Source: WQUF01 sp031549885 (GTDB lineage: Bacteria; Bacillota; Clostridia; Clostridiales; Clostridiaceae). Taken from it: 38,547 nucleotides of DNA. Shown piece by piece: positions 21,476-30,490 of this stretch (within the stretch, counting starts at the first letter, position 1; each line of letters opens with the position of its first letter). The stretch lies in NCBI GenBank assembly GCA_031549885.1, contig JAVBPD010000105.1:1-38547 (forward strand), read 5' to 3'. The position numbers and the translations under genes are program-made. The notes beneath the pieces were generated by a model, which was given only the letters and a program-made list of their open reading frames with translations, made no database searches and was not told the DNA's origin.

Positions 21476-24472
21476 TTATTTTGCTTTATTTAAATGGGTC
21501 TTTGTTAATTTTAATAATTTTGTTTTATCAATATCTCTTGCTTTTGAATTAGTATGGCCTATAAAATTGCCTTGAACCATGTCCACTCCCAATTTTAAAG
21601 CGTTTATGAAATCATCTTCAGTATCTACTCCGTAAGCTGCTACTAAAATATTTGATTTTTTGCAATTTGTAATTATATTGTTGATCTTTGCATATGAAGG
21701 CGTTAATAAATTATCATTATTTAAATTTCTTAAAAGGGAAGCGTCAATTTTCATTATGTCGGGAGTTAAATTCATTAATTTTAAAGAATCTTTTATATGG
21801 TTTGAAAACCCTACAAAAGCTATAAGAGAATATTTTTTTCTCCATTCATTCATTTTTCCCATTACAATGTATCTATCTATAATTTCAGTCAAAGAAATTT
21901 CAATTACAATTTGTTTAAAAATATCTCTATATAAATTGTAGAAGTCTTCACTAATTAATTCATCATGTGGCACTACATCTACAGAACTTACAAATACTTT
22001 ATATTGCTTTTCAATAGCATTATTTTTGATTTCATTGCAGATTAATGTTAATATCATCTTTTTAATTTCATTTTGTTTTGATTCACGTTTTGCAGTTTCT
22101 AAAACATCTTTAAAGTTTGTAAATTCTTGCATAATTGGATAGATAAAAATTTCATATCCGTAAATGCTCTTTGTTACAATGTTATATATAGGTTGTAGCG
22201 TATAACTAATTAAATTTGAATCAATTAATTTTACAAGAGCTTGAGATTTTTCTATGAATACTTCATTTTTTTGATATTCAAATTTATTAAATTCCTTTAC
22301 ACTTCCTTTCATATGCTGTTTTGCTATATACATAGCATAATCAGCATATGAAATTAAATCGGAAATAATGGTGCTATCGTCTGGATATACAGAAATGCCT
22401 AAAGAGATTGTAATATTTAAACTCTTTTTATCAGGCATTTCTATGGTTTTATTAAAATGACATTCTCTATATTTATAAAATTTTTCTAAAGCTTCATTTC
22501 TTGTGTCAAATCCATATATAAACACCACAAATTCATCTCCTGAGAATCTTGAAGCTGAACCATTAAGGCTAGATATTCCATTCATCATCTTTGAGGCTTC
22601 TATGATATATCTATTTCCAAATTCATGACCATAGGTATCATTAATTTGTTTTAAACCATCTAAATCTCCAAATATAAACAATCCAACTTTATTGTCATCA
22701 TTTTTAATTTTATTTAAAACATATTTTTCAAATGCATGTCTCTTAAAGAGACCTGTTAAAACATCATAATCTGCTTCTAATATTAATTCTGCATTTTTAA
22801 GAGTTCGCTCAGTTTCATCCATAATGACTCCGAAATAAGATTCAGATGTATATACAGTATCCATAAAAAACATCTTAATGCTTTGATCATCACCTGAGAA
22901 TCTATATGAGTATATTTTTTCTTCTAGTGAAAATGGTGAGTTTTTTATCTTGTTGAAAACTATATCCCATTGTTTTTTTGGAATATATATATTATTTTTT
23001 TTATCAGGTTTTATGCCAAGCATTTTCTTAAGCGATGGGGTTATAAACACATAATTTGGATTTGATTCTTGATATTCAAAGCATCCTAAAGGCAAATGGA
23101 TTAATTCTAATATCTGAGAAATTTTTGTAGAGCTTTCTACTATTCTTTTTTGAAAAATTTCAATGGATTTAATTAAATAGTCTATTTCTGCTATATTTGT
23201 TTTGTTAATTTGTTTAATTTTATTAGGATCAACATTTAATATTTGATTTGGTAAATCTTTTATTCTTTTTATGGTTGAACTAACTAAGATAAATATGCCT
23301 ATACCACAGATTATTGAGGTAAATAACGAAACAAATATTAATACCTTGATAAAGTAGTCAGATGAGGAAAGCACTTCCTCCTTTGGTGAAACAGCAATTA
23401 TTTGCCACTGGTTTTGCCATTTATCATTAAAGTATGAGCCAAATGTATATAAAGCAAGGGATTGATATGCTGCTATAAACTTTTTTTCTTGGTTGTTGAC
23501 TAATGCTTTATATTCTAATAATTTTAATTTTAATTTTTCATTTTTAATATGAATTTCATTTTCCTTTGTATATTTTTTTACTGACGTTATTGTTCCCATG
23601 TCATTTCCATAGATTGACCAGGATTCTTCTTCTAAGCTACTTTCTTTAGGCTTTATTAAAAAGTGTATATTGTTTTTCCAATTAGAAAATGGCATTAAAT
23701 AAGTTTTAAAAAATTTAATGTGTATTTCAATTCCTAAAACTCCAAATATATTGTTATGCCTATCTATTAATGGGAAGGTATTTATAATTACCTCATTATC
23801 ATTGTTTAAAATATCAACTGGCTGAGACCAATATTCCATTTTCCGTAATATTCTTTCACTATCTATGGATTGATTTATAACTTTTGTGTAGTAATCTGAA
23901 TTTTGGGATTTTTCATCAATAAAAAATAATTCGCTCCAGCTTTTAGCAAGGGGTATATTTTTATCATTTGCTATACTAGACATGCCTTTTTCATACACTA
24001 AATCTTCATAAGATACTTTGCTTTTATATGGTGCATTAGATCTTATAAATGAACAATCATGCTCTAAAGAATCGCCATTTTTAAAAATTATGAATATTCC
24101 TGTTGCATATTCATTTATAACTAATTGTATCATCCTATCTACGCTAAATTCTAATATGCTCTTTTTAATATCTTTATTTTTACATATATCTTCACAGCTA
24201 ATATTATTTTTAAATAATAATTCGTCAGTATATTGTGCAATTGAAGTTGTTATTATAGATGTGCTTACTTCAAGGTTGTTCATTTGTTGAATCAGAGAAT
24301 CAGCATTATCATTTACGATTGTGGAAAAATTTTCATAATCATTGTCAATAAACGTTTGAAATACATTTGAAATATATATGGCAATTACAAAGCTAATGTT
24401 TTGAAATATTATAAGAAAAATTAAAAAAAATGTAATTCTTCTAACTAAAGAATGTTTTTGTTCTGATTTAAT
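21476..24472 (-). CDS. Membrane GGDEF protein with PAS and catalytically degenerate EAL domain; ATT start proposed
   Basis: 998 residues if started at ATT 24472, or 935 from the first ATG at 24283. The longer form is preferred. The extra 63 residues contain a clear transmembrane helix (about 13-38, ITFFLIFLIIFQ...) needed to pair with TM2 at about 376-398 around a Cache-like sensor. AGGTGA stands 4 nt before the ATT, and the frame closes 25 nt above it with no ATG, GTG or TTG. Then come a PAS-like region (about 448-560), a GGDEF domain with RFSGDEF (644-648, Ser for first Gly, still an active-type motif, no RxxD site), and an EAL-like domain. The latter keeps EIF but has AFVGFSN in place of DDFG and VAAYGVD in place of VAEGVE, so phosphodiesterase activity should be lost. 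Likely a c-di-GMP synthase whose EAL part is regulatory. Confidence 0.85.
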   Translation of the reverse strand: MKSEQKHSLVRRITFFLIFLIIFQNISFVIAIYISNVFQTFIDNDYENFSTIVNDNADSLIQQMNNLEVSTSIITTSIAQYTDELLFKNNISCEDICKNKDIKKSILEFSVDRMIQLVINEYATGIFIIFKNGDSLEHDCSFIRSNAPYKSKVSYEDLVYEKGMSSIANDKNIPLAKSWSELFFIDEKSQNSDYYTKVINQSIDSERILRKMEYWSQPVDILNNDNEVIINTFPLIDRHNNIFGVLGIEIHIKFFKTYLMPFSNWKNNIHFLIKPKESSLEEESWSIYGNDMGTITSVKKYTKENEIHIKNEKLKLKLLEYKALVNNQEKKFIAAYQSLALYTFGSYFNDKWQNQWQIIAVSPKEEVLSSSDYFIKVLIFVSLFTSIICGIGIFILVSSTIKRIKDLPNQILNVDPNKIKQINKTNIAEIDYLIKSIEIFQKRIVESSTKISQILELIHLPLGCFEYQESNPNYVFITPSLKKMLGIKPDKKNNIYIPKKQWDIVFNKIKNSPFSLEEKIYSYRFSGDDQSIKMFFMDTVYTSESYFGVIMDETERTLKNAELILEADYDVLTGLFKRHAFEKYVLNKIKNDDNKVGLFIFGDLDGLKQINDTYGHEFGNRYIIEASKMMNGISSLNGSASRFSGDEFVVFIYGFDTRNEALEKFYKYRECHFNKTIEMPDKKSLNITISLGISVYPDDSTIISDLISYADYAMYIAKQHMKGSVKEFNKFEYQKNEVFIEKSQALVKLIDSNLISYTLQPIYNIVTKSIYGYEIFIYPIMQEFTNFKDVLETAKRESKQNEIKKMILTLICNEIKNNAIEKQYKVFVSSVDVVPHDELISEDFYNLYRDIFKQIVIEISLTEIIDRYIVMGKMNEWRKKYSLIAFVGFSNHIKDSLKLMNLTPDIMKIDASLLRNLNNDNLLTPSYAKINNIITNCKKSNILVAAYGVDTEDDFINALKLGVDMVQGNFIGHTNSKARDIDKTKLLKLTKTHLNKAK

Positions 24473-24496
24473 ATTATCACCTGCTTTAACTTTTTA

Positions 24497-26761
24497 TCAT
24501 GACCTTTTCTCCATAATAAGGTGCCTTTTAAGCCATCCTTTTAATTTTCTGCGTCCATTAATTGAATTTATGATATCTTTTATATTAGTTATTTTAAAAA
24601 GTCGCATGTTAGTGTTGTTAAATCTAGATAAATCTTCTAGTACACAGGAAAAATTTATATTGTCTATTTTAATATTCACGATATCATTTTCTTTAGCTAA
24701 AGCTATATTTTTATCTTTAAACTCTAATACAACTGAATTGTAGTTAAAATCTTTTACTATAGCATCACCACATTCTTTATCTATATATATCTTTTGATTT
24801 ATAGAAATCCTAGGTGTTGATCTAGACAATGTTTTTTGTTTATGCATTCTATTTTTAATATTTTTATTAAATGTTTGATAAAAATTGAAATTCTCATTTA
24901 CAAATGTAGGAAGCGTAGGTACTCTATCATAAACTATGCATAACCATTTGTCCTTATCCTCGTAGGAAATTTCAGTAATATGTGCAGAATATCGCCATTT
25001 ATCATCTTGTTTTTTTACAAATACTATTTTTGCTTTTGCAAAAACTTTATGCCTATTTGTATGAAATTCAACTTCAAAATCTTCTTTATCAGAAATATAT
25101 TCAGGAAAATCGAGCAAAAATGAGAATCCTGTTTCTGATATATCTGAGGTTATTGCAGGTATTTTATAGTTAAAGGTTGTTATTAAAAAATTAATTTTAG
25201 CGTTAAACCTTTCGCTCATTCTATTTCTAGTTCTTCCCATCATAAAAAATACAGCCATAACAAGACCATATAAATTAAATAATAGCCAAAATAATACTAG
25301 CACAGGGCTAAGGCTTTTATATTTTATCATCATATTTAAAGTATTAAATATTCCCACAAATGAAAAAACAATATAAATTAAATATGGAAATATAAGCTTA
25401 ATTTTATACTCAACATCATCTTCTTTAGCAGTCTTTTGAGTTACTGAAAATGTTTTTTTTGATATCCCAAATGTTTCAAGTAACACTGCAGGAATAAGAG
25501 GTTGAAACATTATGCTTTCATATATATTTGATAAGCTCATATTTCTTCTATTTTTAGACATTCTTTTAATGAATAAATTAATGAATAAATGAGATGGGAG
25601 CCAAAAAATTAATGCTTCATATAAAGTGCTCCTCACCACAATTACACCAAATACTGAATATAAAATGGGAGAAATGATGTATATTAACCTCTTTAAACAT
25701 GAATACCAATAGGATACAGTTATTATGCAGCTAATTTTTTGTGCTCTATTTAACCCTGTAAGAGAAAATACTTTTAATCTTTTTAAGGTTTGAATACAAC
25801 CTCTTGCCCATCTTTCTCTTTGTTTAATAAGGCTTTTTAAATCTGTTGGCGAAAGTCCTGATGCTAGAACTTGGCTAATTGCATAACATTTATAACCTTT
25901 ATTTTGAATTAATATTCCTGTGGCAAAATCTTCTGTAATGGAATTAGTATAAAAACCACCAACATCTTCAATTGCTTTCCTTAAAAGCACTGTATTGCTG
26001 CCTCCATAAATTGGAGAGTTTGTACTATTTTTTGCTATCTGCACATCCTTATAAAAATAGTCTTGCTCATTTGGTATTGAATCTTCTGAAAAAAGATATA
26101 ATTGAAACAAATCTGGGTTGTAAAAGCTTTGGGGAGTTTGTATAAAACCAATGTTTTCAAATTCTATATTTGAATTATTGCTTTTATTAGACTTTTTAAT
26201 GAAATATGGTATGGTAGATGTTAAAAAATTATGCATTGGTATCATATCAGCATCAAATGTTACAACAAGCGGAGAGGAGCTGTTTTTTAGCGCATTATTT
26301 AAGTTACCAGCCTTTGCACCTTTTCTATCGTCTCTTGTTATATAATTAATCCTATATTCATCTGCAAGTTCTTTTATCTCATCCCTTTTACCATCATCGC
26401 ATAAGTAAATATGAACCTTTTTTTTGTCAGGATAATCCATGTTTAAGCATCCTAAAACTGTCTTTCTTAAAAGCTCTTTTGGCTCGTTATAAGTTGCTAT
26501 AAAAACGTCAACATTGCAAAAAAGATTATCTCTTATCTTTGCAGGTTTTAAAACTTTTGATTTTTTAAAGGAGTTAAAATTCACAACTAAATTCATAATA
26601 CCAAGCACTTCTGCTAAGAGCAAAAGAAGGCCAAAAAATAGCGAAATGAAGCCATGTCCAATTGGAAGGGTGAAAAAAATTCTCCAAATAAAATATATGG
26701 CAGTTGAGATAGCTACTAAGATTATAAGCAATTTATCTTTTAAAAATTTTTCATTTTCCAT
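24497..26761 (-). CDS. BcsA-like GT2 polysaccharide synthase with PilZ domain
   Basis: 754 residues. Two N-terminal TM helices (about 10-30, 38-61) precede a GT2 domain with CDDG (121-124), DAD (170-172), TED (276-278) and QRERW (314-318), the full processive-synthase set. Several TM helices follow (about 345-510). Then comes a PilZ domain with R514-x3-R518 and D540-I-S-E-T-G545, the c-di-GMP-binding motifs. A second beta-rich segment (about 650-730) has PilZ-like layout but lacks those residues. It should polymerise UDP- or GDP-sugars and export the chain, activated by c-di-GMP. Cellulose is possible, but no bcsB, bcsZ or other accessory gene adjoins, so the polymer is uncertain. Probable first gene of the operon with the two GGDEF genes. 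ATG behind AGGAGG. Confidence 0.9.
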   Translation of the reverse strand: MENEKFLKDKLLIILVAISTAIYFIWRIFFTLPIGHGFISLFFGLLLLLAEVLGIMNLVVNFNSFKKSKVLKPAKIRDNLFCNVDVFIATYNEPKELLRKTVLGCLNMDYPDKKKVHIYLCDDGKRDEIKELADEYRINYITRDDRKGAKAGNLNNALKNSSSPLVVTFDADMIPMHNFLTSTIPYFIKKSNKSNNSNIEFENIGFIQTPQSFYNPDLFQLYLFSEDSIPNEQDYFYKDVQIAKNSTNSPIYGGSNTVLLRKAIEDVGGFYTNSITEDFATGILIQNKGYKCYAISQVLASGLSPTDLKSLIKQRERWARGCIQTLKRLKVFSLTGLNRAQKISCIITVSYWYSCLKRLIYIISPILYSVFGVIVVRSTLYEALIFWLPSHLFINLFIKRMSKNRRNMSLSNIYESIMFQPLIPAVLLETFGISKKTFSVTQKTAKEDDVEYKIKLIFPYLIYIVFSFVGIFNTLNMMIKYKSLSPVLVLFWLLFNLYGLVMAVFFMMGRTRNRMSERFNAKINFLITTFNYKIPAITSDISETGFSFLLDFPEYISDKEDFEVEFHTNRHKVFAKAKIVFVKKQDDKWRYSAHITEISYEDKDKWLCIVYDRVPTLPTFVNENFNFYQTFNKNIKNRMHKQKTLSRSTPRISINQKIYIDKECGDAIVKDFNYNSVVLEFKDKNIALAKENDIVNIKIDNINFSCVLEDLSRFNNTNMRLFKITNIKDIINSINGRRKLKGWLKRHLIMEKRS

Positions 26762-27053
26762 ATAAGACCTCCTAATTTAATAATACTGTCTAAAAATTAG
26801 CATTAACCATATTTTTTAATATATGCATTTTTAAATTAATGAAATATAATTTCTTAACGAAATCTTTATACAGGTATTGTTTTTTTAAATACCATCTTTA
26901 CGCTTTTATTTGTTATTATAGAGCTAAGTAATAAGATCAAAAGAAATTTTTTGATTATGGATTAAGAGGCATAATAACTCCTTTTATTGTAATAAAATTA
27001 ATTGATATGATTTTGCCTTTTCTAGATGGACTTTTTTAAATGGGGTGATGTAA
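26762..27053. other. Divergent intergenic region between GT2 synthase and kdpD
   Basis: This 292-nt gap must carry the promoters of both the c-di-GMP operon and kdpDE. I see only weak hexamers: TATTAT at 26780-26785 on the minus strand, and TTTACG at 26897 on the plus strand with TTATAG as a poor -10. A 6-bp hairpin (26873-26878 with 26888-26893) is also present. No c-di-GMP or c-di-AMP riboswitch was recognised. kdpD has GGGGTG as ribosome binding site. Confidence 0.5.
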
Positions 27054-29756
27054 ATGAGCGGATCAGATATGCGTAAAGACCAAGATTTGATTTTAGAAGA
27101 AATAAAAGATAGTAAAAATTCTAAGAGAGGTAAGCTTAAAATATTTTTTGCATATGCAGCTGGTGTAGGTAAAACTTATGCCATGTTAGATGATGCAAAT
27201 GAACAGTATAAAAATGGTGTAAATGTTCTAGTTGGCTATGTAGAACCTCATACAAAGCCTGAAACTTTAGAGTTATTAGATAAACTTCCTATGCTTTTAC
27301 CAAAGATAATAAATTATAAGAATATGGAGCTAAAAGAATTTGATTTAGATGAAGGACTTAAGATTAAACCTGAGCTTATATTGGTAGATGAACTAGCTCA
27401 TTCTAATGCTGAAGGTATGAGGAATAAAAAACGCTATCAGGATGTTGAGGAACTATTAAATGCAGGCATTGATGTGTATACAACTGTTAATGTTGAACAT
27501 ATTGAAAGTTTAAACGATATAGTGCAAAATGTTACAAAAATAGTAGTTAAGGAAACTGTGCCTGATTATATTTTTGATGAAGCAGATAAAGTTGAGCTTA
27601 TTGATATAGATCCAGAAGAACTTCTTTTAAGGTTTAAAGAAGGTAAGATATATCGCATTGAGAGAGCAGAAACTGCAATGGATAATTTTTTTACAAAAGA
27701 AAATTTAAAGCTCCTTAGAGAAATTGCAACGAGAAAAGCAGCAGATAGGATAAGCACCGAAAATCAAAATGAAAGGTGTTTATCAGAAAAAATGGCTAAT
27801 ACAAAGTTTCTTGTTTGTATAGGGCCATTTCATTCTTCTGCAAAGTGCATACGCTGGACTCAAAGAACTGCAGAAGCGCTACATGCACCATGGACATGTG
27901 TTTATGTAAGAGAAAGCGAAAAAGATAAATTATCAGAAGAGGAAAGCAAATTATTAAGATCAAATTTTGCTTTAACAGAAAGGCTTGGGGGAGAAATTGT
28001 AACATTAAATGGAGATGATGTTGTAACTACTGTTGCAGAATATGCTAAGCTTTCAGGCATAACAAATATAGTCATAGGAAAAAATAAATCTAAAAGGGAC
28101 TTTAGAAATTTTTTTGAATTAGATTTTGACAGTAAACTTGTATTTCTATTGCCAAATGTTGAGATTCATATTATATCTAGCAGTATAAATAAAAATACTT
28201 TAAAAAAATCAAAATGGCACAAGCTTAATAATAATCTATATTTTTCTTGGGTTGATACATTAAAGACCATTACAATACTTGTAGCTGCTACATTTATTTC
28301 ATTTGGATTAAGAGCATTAGATTTAGGTGACCAAAATCTTATAATGGTTTATATTTTGTCAGTGCTTATAGTATCTCGTGTGACAAACGGTTATCTATAT
28401 GGTATTGTAGCTTCTTTATTAAGTGTAATGACCTTTAACTTCTTCTTTACAGACCCTTATTATACATTTAATGCAATTCGAGCAGGATACCCTATAACAT
28501 TTGCAATTATGTTATTAGTAGCTTTAATAGTAAGTGCTTTAACTGTTAGAATTAAAACTCAAGTTAAGACTGCTGTTGAAAGGGAAAAGAGAACTGAAAT
28601 TTTATATGAGATAAATAAAAAATTGCTTGCAACAAGAGGGCTTAAAAATATTGTTGAACTTGCCAGTGATTATATTACAAAGCTTTTTAGTAGATCGGTT
28701 ATATTTTATACCATAGATAAAAATCAAAAAGAGTATGATAATTTTATGCAGTGCAAGGATGATTTAGATGGATCTTTTATGAAGAAGGACTCTGAAAAAG
28801 CAGTGGCTCACTGGGTTTTTGTAAATCAAAAAAGAGCAGGTACAGGAACAGATACTCTTATGGAAGCAGGGGCTTTTTATATGCCTTTAATATCTCAACG
28901 AAAGGTAGTTGGAGTAATAGGGATTTCTTGTGCAAAAGGGGAAATAAGTCATAACAATAAAGTGTTTTTGAGGATGATAGGATCGCAAGTAGCTATGGCT
29001 GTTGAAAGGCAATATTTGTCAGATGAACAAAAGGAAATTTTGGTAGAATCTGAAAAGGAAAAGATGAGAAGCAACCTTTTAAGGGCTATTTCTCATGATT
29101 TAAGGACTCCATTAACCAGCATATTAGGAGCAAGCTTGGTCCTTCTTGAAAATCAAAATTCTATTGAGGAGAGTAAAAAGAAAAGTTTGTTGTCAAATAT
29201 AAAGGAAGATTCTCAATGGCTTATTAGAATGGTTGAGAACTTGTTATCAGTAACTAGAATAAGTGAAGGCACCATGAATGTTGCAAAAACCCCTGAAGCT
29301 TGTGAAGAAATCGTAGCTGATGCTGTAACAAGGATAAAAAATAGATTTCCAAATAGAAATATATCTGTAAAGGTGCCTGATGAGCTTTTAATGGTTCCCA
29401 TGGATGGCACGCTTATTGCACAAGTTTTAATAAACTTAATTGAAAATGCTATAAAGCATTCTCCAGATGATTCTAATATAAAGGTTGTTGTAAAGAAGAT
29501 GTATAGCGTTGCAGAATTTGATGTAATTGACAACGGTGAAGGGATTGCAAAAGAAGATATCCCATATCTTTTTGAAAGTTATATACCTGATGGAGATAAA
29601 AGCCCTGATTATTCTAGAGGAATGGGAATAGGGCTTTCCATATGTTATTCTATTGTAAAAGCTCATGGTGGAAAAATTGATGCTTTTAATAACAAGCAAG
29701 GTGGTGCAACGTTTAGCTTTACCCTACCGCTTAAGGAGTATAAAAATGGACAATAA
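27054..29756 (+). CDS. kdpD: KdpD-type sensor histidine kinase
   Basis: 900 residues, full KdpD architecture. It has an N-terminal KdpD domain (about 25-235) with Walker-type loop GVGKTYAML (37-45) and LVDELAHSN; a universal-stress-like domain (about 250-375); four TM helices of the DUF4118 type (about 402-500); a GAF-like region (about 520-655); HisKA with His681 (SHDLRTPLTS); and HATPase with N box NLIENAIKHS (Asn797), G1 DNGEGI and G2 GMGIGLSI. KdpD responds to K+ limitation or salt and phosphorylates KdpE. The c-di-AMP motif known in S. aureus KdpD (ending FTAxY) is only partly matched here (WTCVY, 280-284). The kdpFABC pump genes are not adjacent. The stop overlaps kdpE by 11 nt, indicating coupled translation. 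Confidence 0.93.
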   Translation: MSGSDMRKDQDLILEEIKDSKNSKRGKLKIFFAYAAGVGKTYAMLDDANEQYKNGVNVLVGYVEPHTKPETLELLDKLPMLLPKIINYKNMELKEFDLDEGLKIKPELILVDELAHSNAEGMRNKKRYQDVEELLNAGIDVYTTVNVEHIESLNDIVQNVTKIVVKETVPDYIFDEADKVELIDIDPEELLLRFKEGKIYRIERAETAMDNFFTKENLKLLREIATRKAADRISTENQNERCLSEKMANTKFLVCIGPFHSSAKCIRWTQRTAEALHAPWTCVYVRESEKDKLSEEESKLLRSNFALTERLGGEIVTLNGDDVVTTVAEYAKLSGITNIVIGKNKSKRDFRNFFELDFDSKLVFLLPNVEIHIISSSINKNTLKKSKWHKLNNNLYFSWVDTLKTITILVAATFISFGLRALDLGDQNLIMVYILSVLIVSRVTNGYLYGIVASLLSVMTFNFFFTDPYYTFNAIRAGYPITFAIMLLVALIVSALTVRIKTQVKTAVEREKRTEILYEINKKLLATRGLKNIVELASDYITKLFSRSVIFYTIDKNQKEYDNFMQCKDDLDGSFMKKDSEKAVAHWVFVNQKRAGTGTDTLMEAGAFYMPLISQRKVVGVIGISCAKGEISHNNKVFLRMIGSQVAMAVERQYLSDEQKEILVESEKEKMRSNLLRAISHDLRTPLTSILGASLVLLENQNSIEESKKKSLLSNIKEDSQWLIRMVENLLSVTRISEGTMNVAKTPEACEEIVADAVTRIKNRFPNRNISVKVPDELLMVPMDGTLIAQVLINLIENAIKHSPDDSNIKVVVKKMYSVAEFDVIDNGEGIAKEDIPYLFESYIPDGDKSPDYSRGMGIGLSICYSIVKAHGGKIDAFNNKQGGATFSFTLPLKEYKNGQ

Positions 29757-30447
29757 ATCCCTTATTTTAATTGTAGAAGATGAAAAAGGAATAAGCAATT
29801 TTATTTCAACTGTACTTACGTCTAATGGCTATGATATAATTCAAACACCTTCAGGGAAAGAAGCTTTATCTATGGTTGGTTCTTATGTTCCTGATTTAAT
29901 CATACTTGATTTAGGGCTTCCTGATATGGATGGGCTTGAAGTATTAAAGAGCATAAGGAAATGGTCAAATGTGCCTGTAATTGTGGTATCAGCAAGGAGC
30001 TTTGAAAGGGAAAAGGTATATGCTCTTGACTTTGGCGCTGATGATTATGTTACAAAGCCTTTTGGAACATCTGAGCTTTTAGCAAGAATTAGAACAGCTA
30101 TTAGACACAGCAAAAAGGATTTTATAAACAATATAAATGTGAATAATGAATTTAAACTTGGGGAATTGAGGATTGATTATGAGAAGAGGATGGTTTATTT
30201 ATCTGAAAAAGAAATTCATTTAACTCCTATAGAATATAAAATTATTGTGCTCCTTTCTAAAAATGCTGGAAAAGTTTTAACACATGATTTTATTATAAAG
30301 GAAATATGGGGACCCTATACAAATGAGAACCAGACTCTTAGAGTTAATATGGCAAATATTAGAAGAAAAATTGAAGAAAATCCTGGTGCGCCCAAATATA
30401 TTTTAACTGAAGTTGGGGTAGGGTATAGGATGGTTGAGGAAATTTAA
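29746..30447 (+). CDS. kdpE: KdpE-type response regulator (OmpR/PhoB family)
   Basis: 233 residues. The receiver domain has the acidic pair Glu11-Asp12 (VEDE), phospho-acceptor Asp55 (LIILD), Ser82 (VVSAR) and Lys104 (DDYVTKPF). A winged-helix DNA-binding domain follows from about 130 (LSEKEIHLTPIEYKIIVLLS ... RVNMANIRRKIE ... EVGVGYRM). The ATG at 29746 was chosen over an in-frame start at 29665 because AAGGAG sits 6 nt before it and the receiver begins right after. Overlaps kdpD by 11 nt. Its usual target, the kdpFABC promoter, is not in this window. Confidence 0.92.
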   Translation: MDNKSLILIVEDEKGISNFISTVLTSNGYDIIQTPSGKEALSMVGSYVPDLIILDLGLPDMDGLEVLKSIRKWSNVPVIVVSARSFEREKVYALDFGADDYVTKPFGTSELLARIRTAIRHSKKDFINNINVNNEFKLGELRIDYEKRMVYLSEKEIHLTPIEYKIIVLLSKNAGKVLTHDFIIKEIWGPYTNENQTLRVNMANIRRKIEENPGAPKYILTEVGVGYRMVEEI

Positions 30448-30490
30448 AATAAAATTGCAGAACCAATTTAATTAGTTCTGCAATTTTATT
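30448..30490. terminator. Bidirectional terminator between kdpE and the GH35 gene
   Basis: A 16-bp perfect stem (30448-30463 with 30475-30490), 11-nt loop, with further T residues to 30493. The GH35 stop codon (30472-30474) lies in the loop, and its last codons form one arm, so the structure is partly coding. Confidence 0.8.

Noticed and set aside
24018..24290. Open frame opposite the N-terminal part of the GGDEF gene
   Set aside because: Shadow of an A/T-rich coding strand; no promoter or ribosome binding site.
26762..27053. c-di-GMP riboswitch ahead of the GT2 operon, or c-di-AMP riboswitch ahead of kdpD
   Set aside because: No conserved core sequence of either class was found in the 292-nt gap on either strand.
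29665..29745. Upstream start for kdpE
   Set aside because: It lies inside the kdpD ATPase domain and adds residues outside the receiver fold; the ATG at 29746 has a good ribosome binding site.
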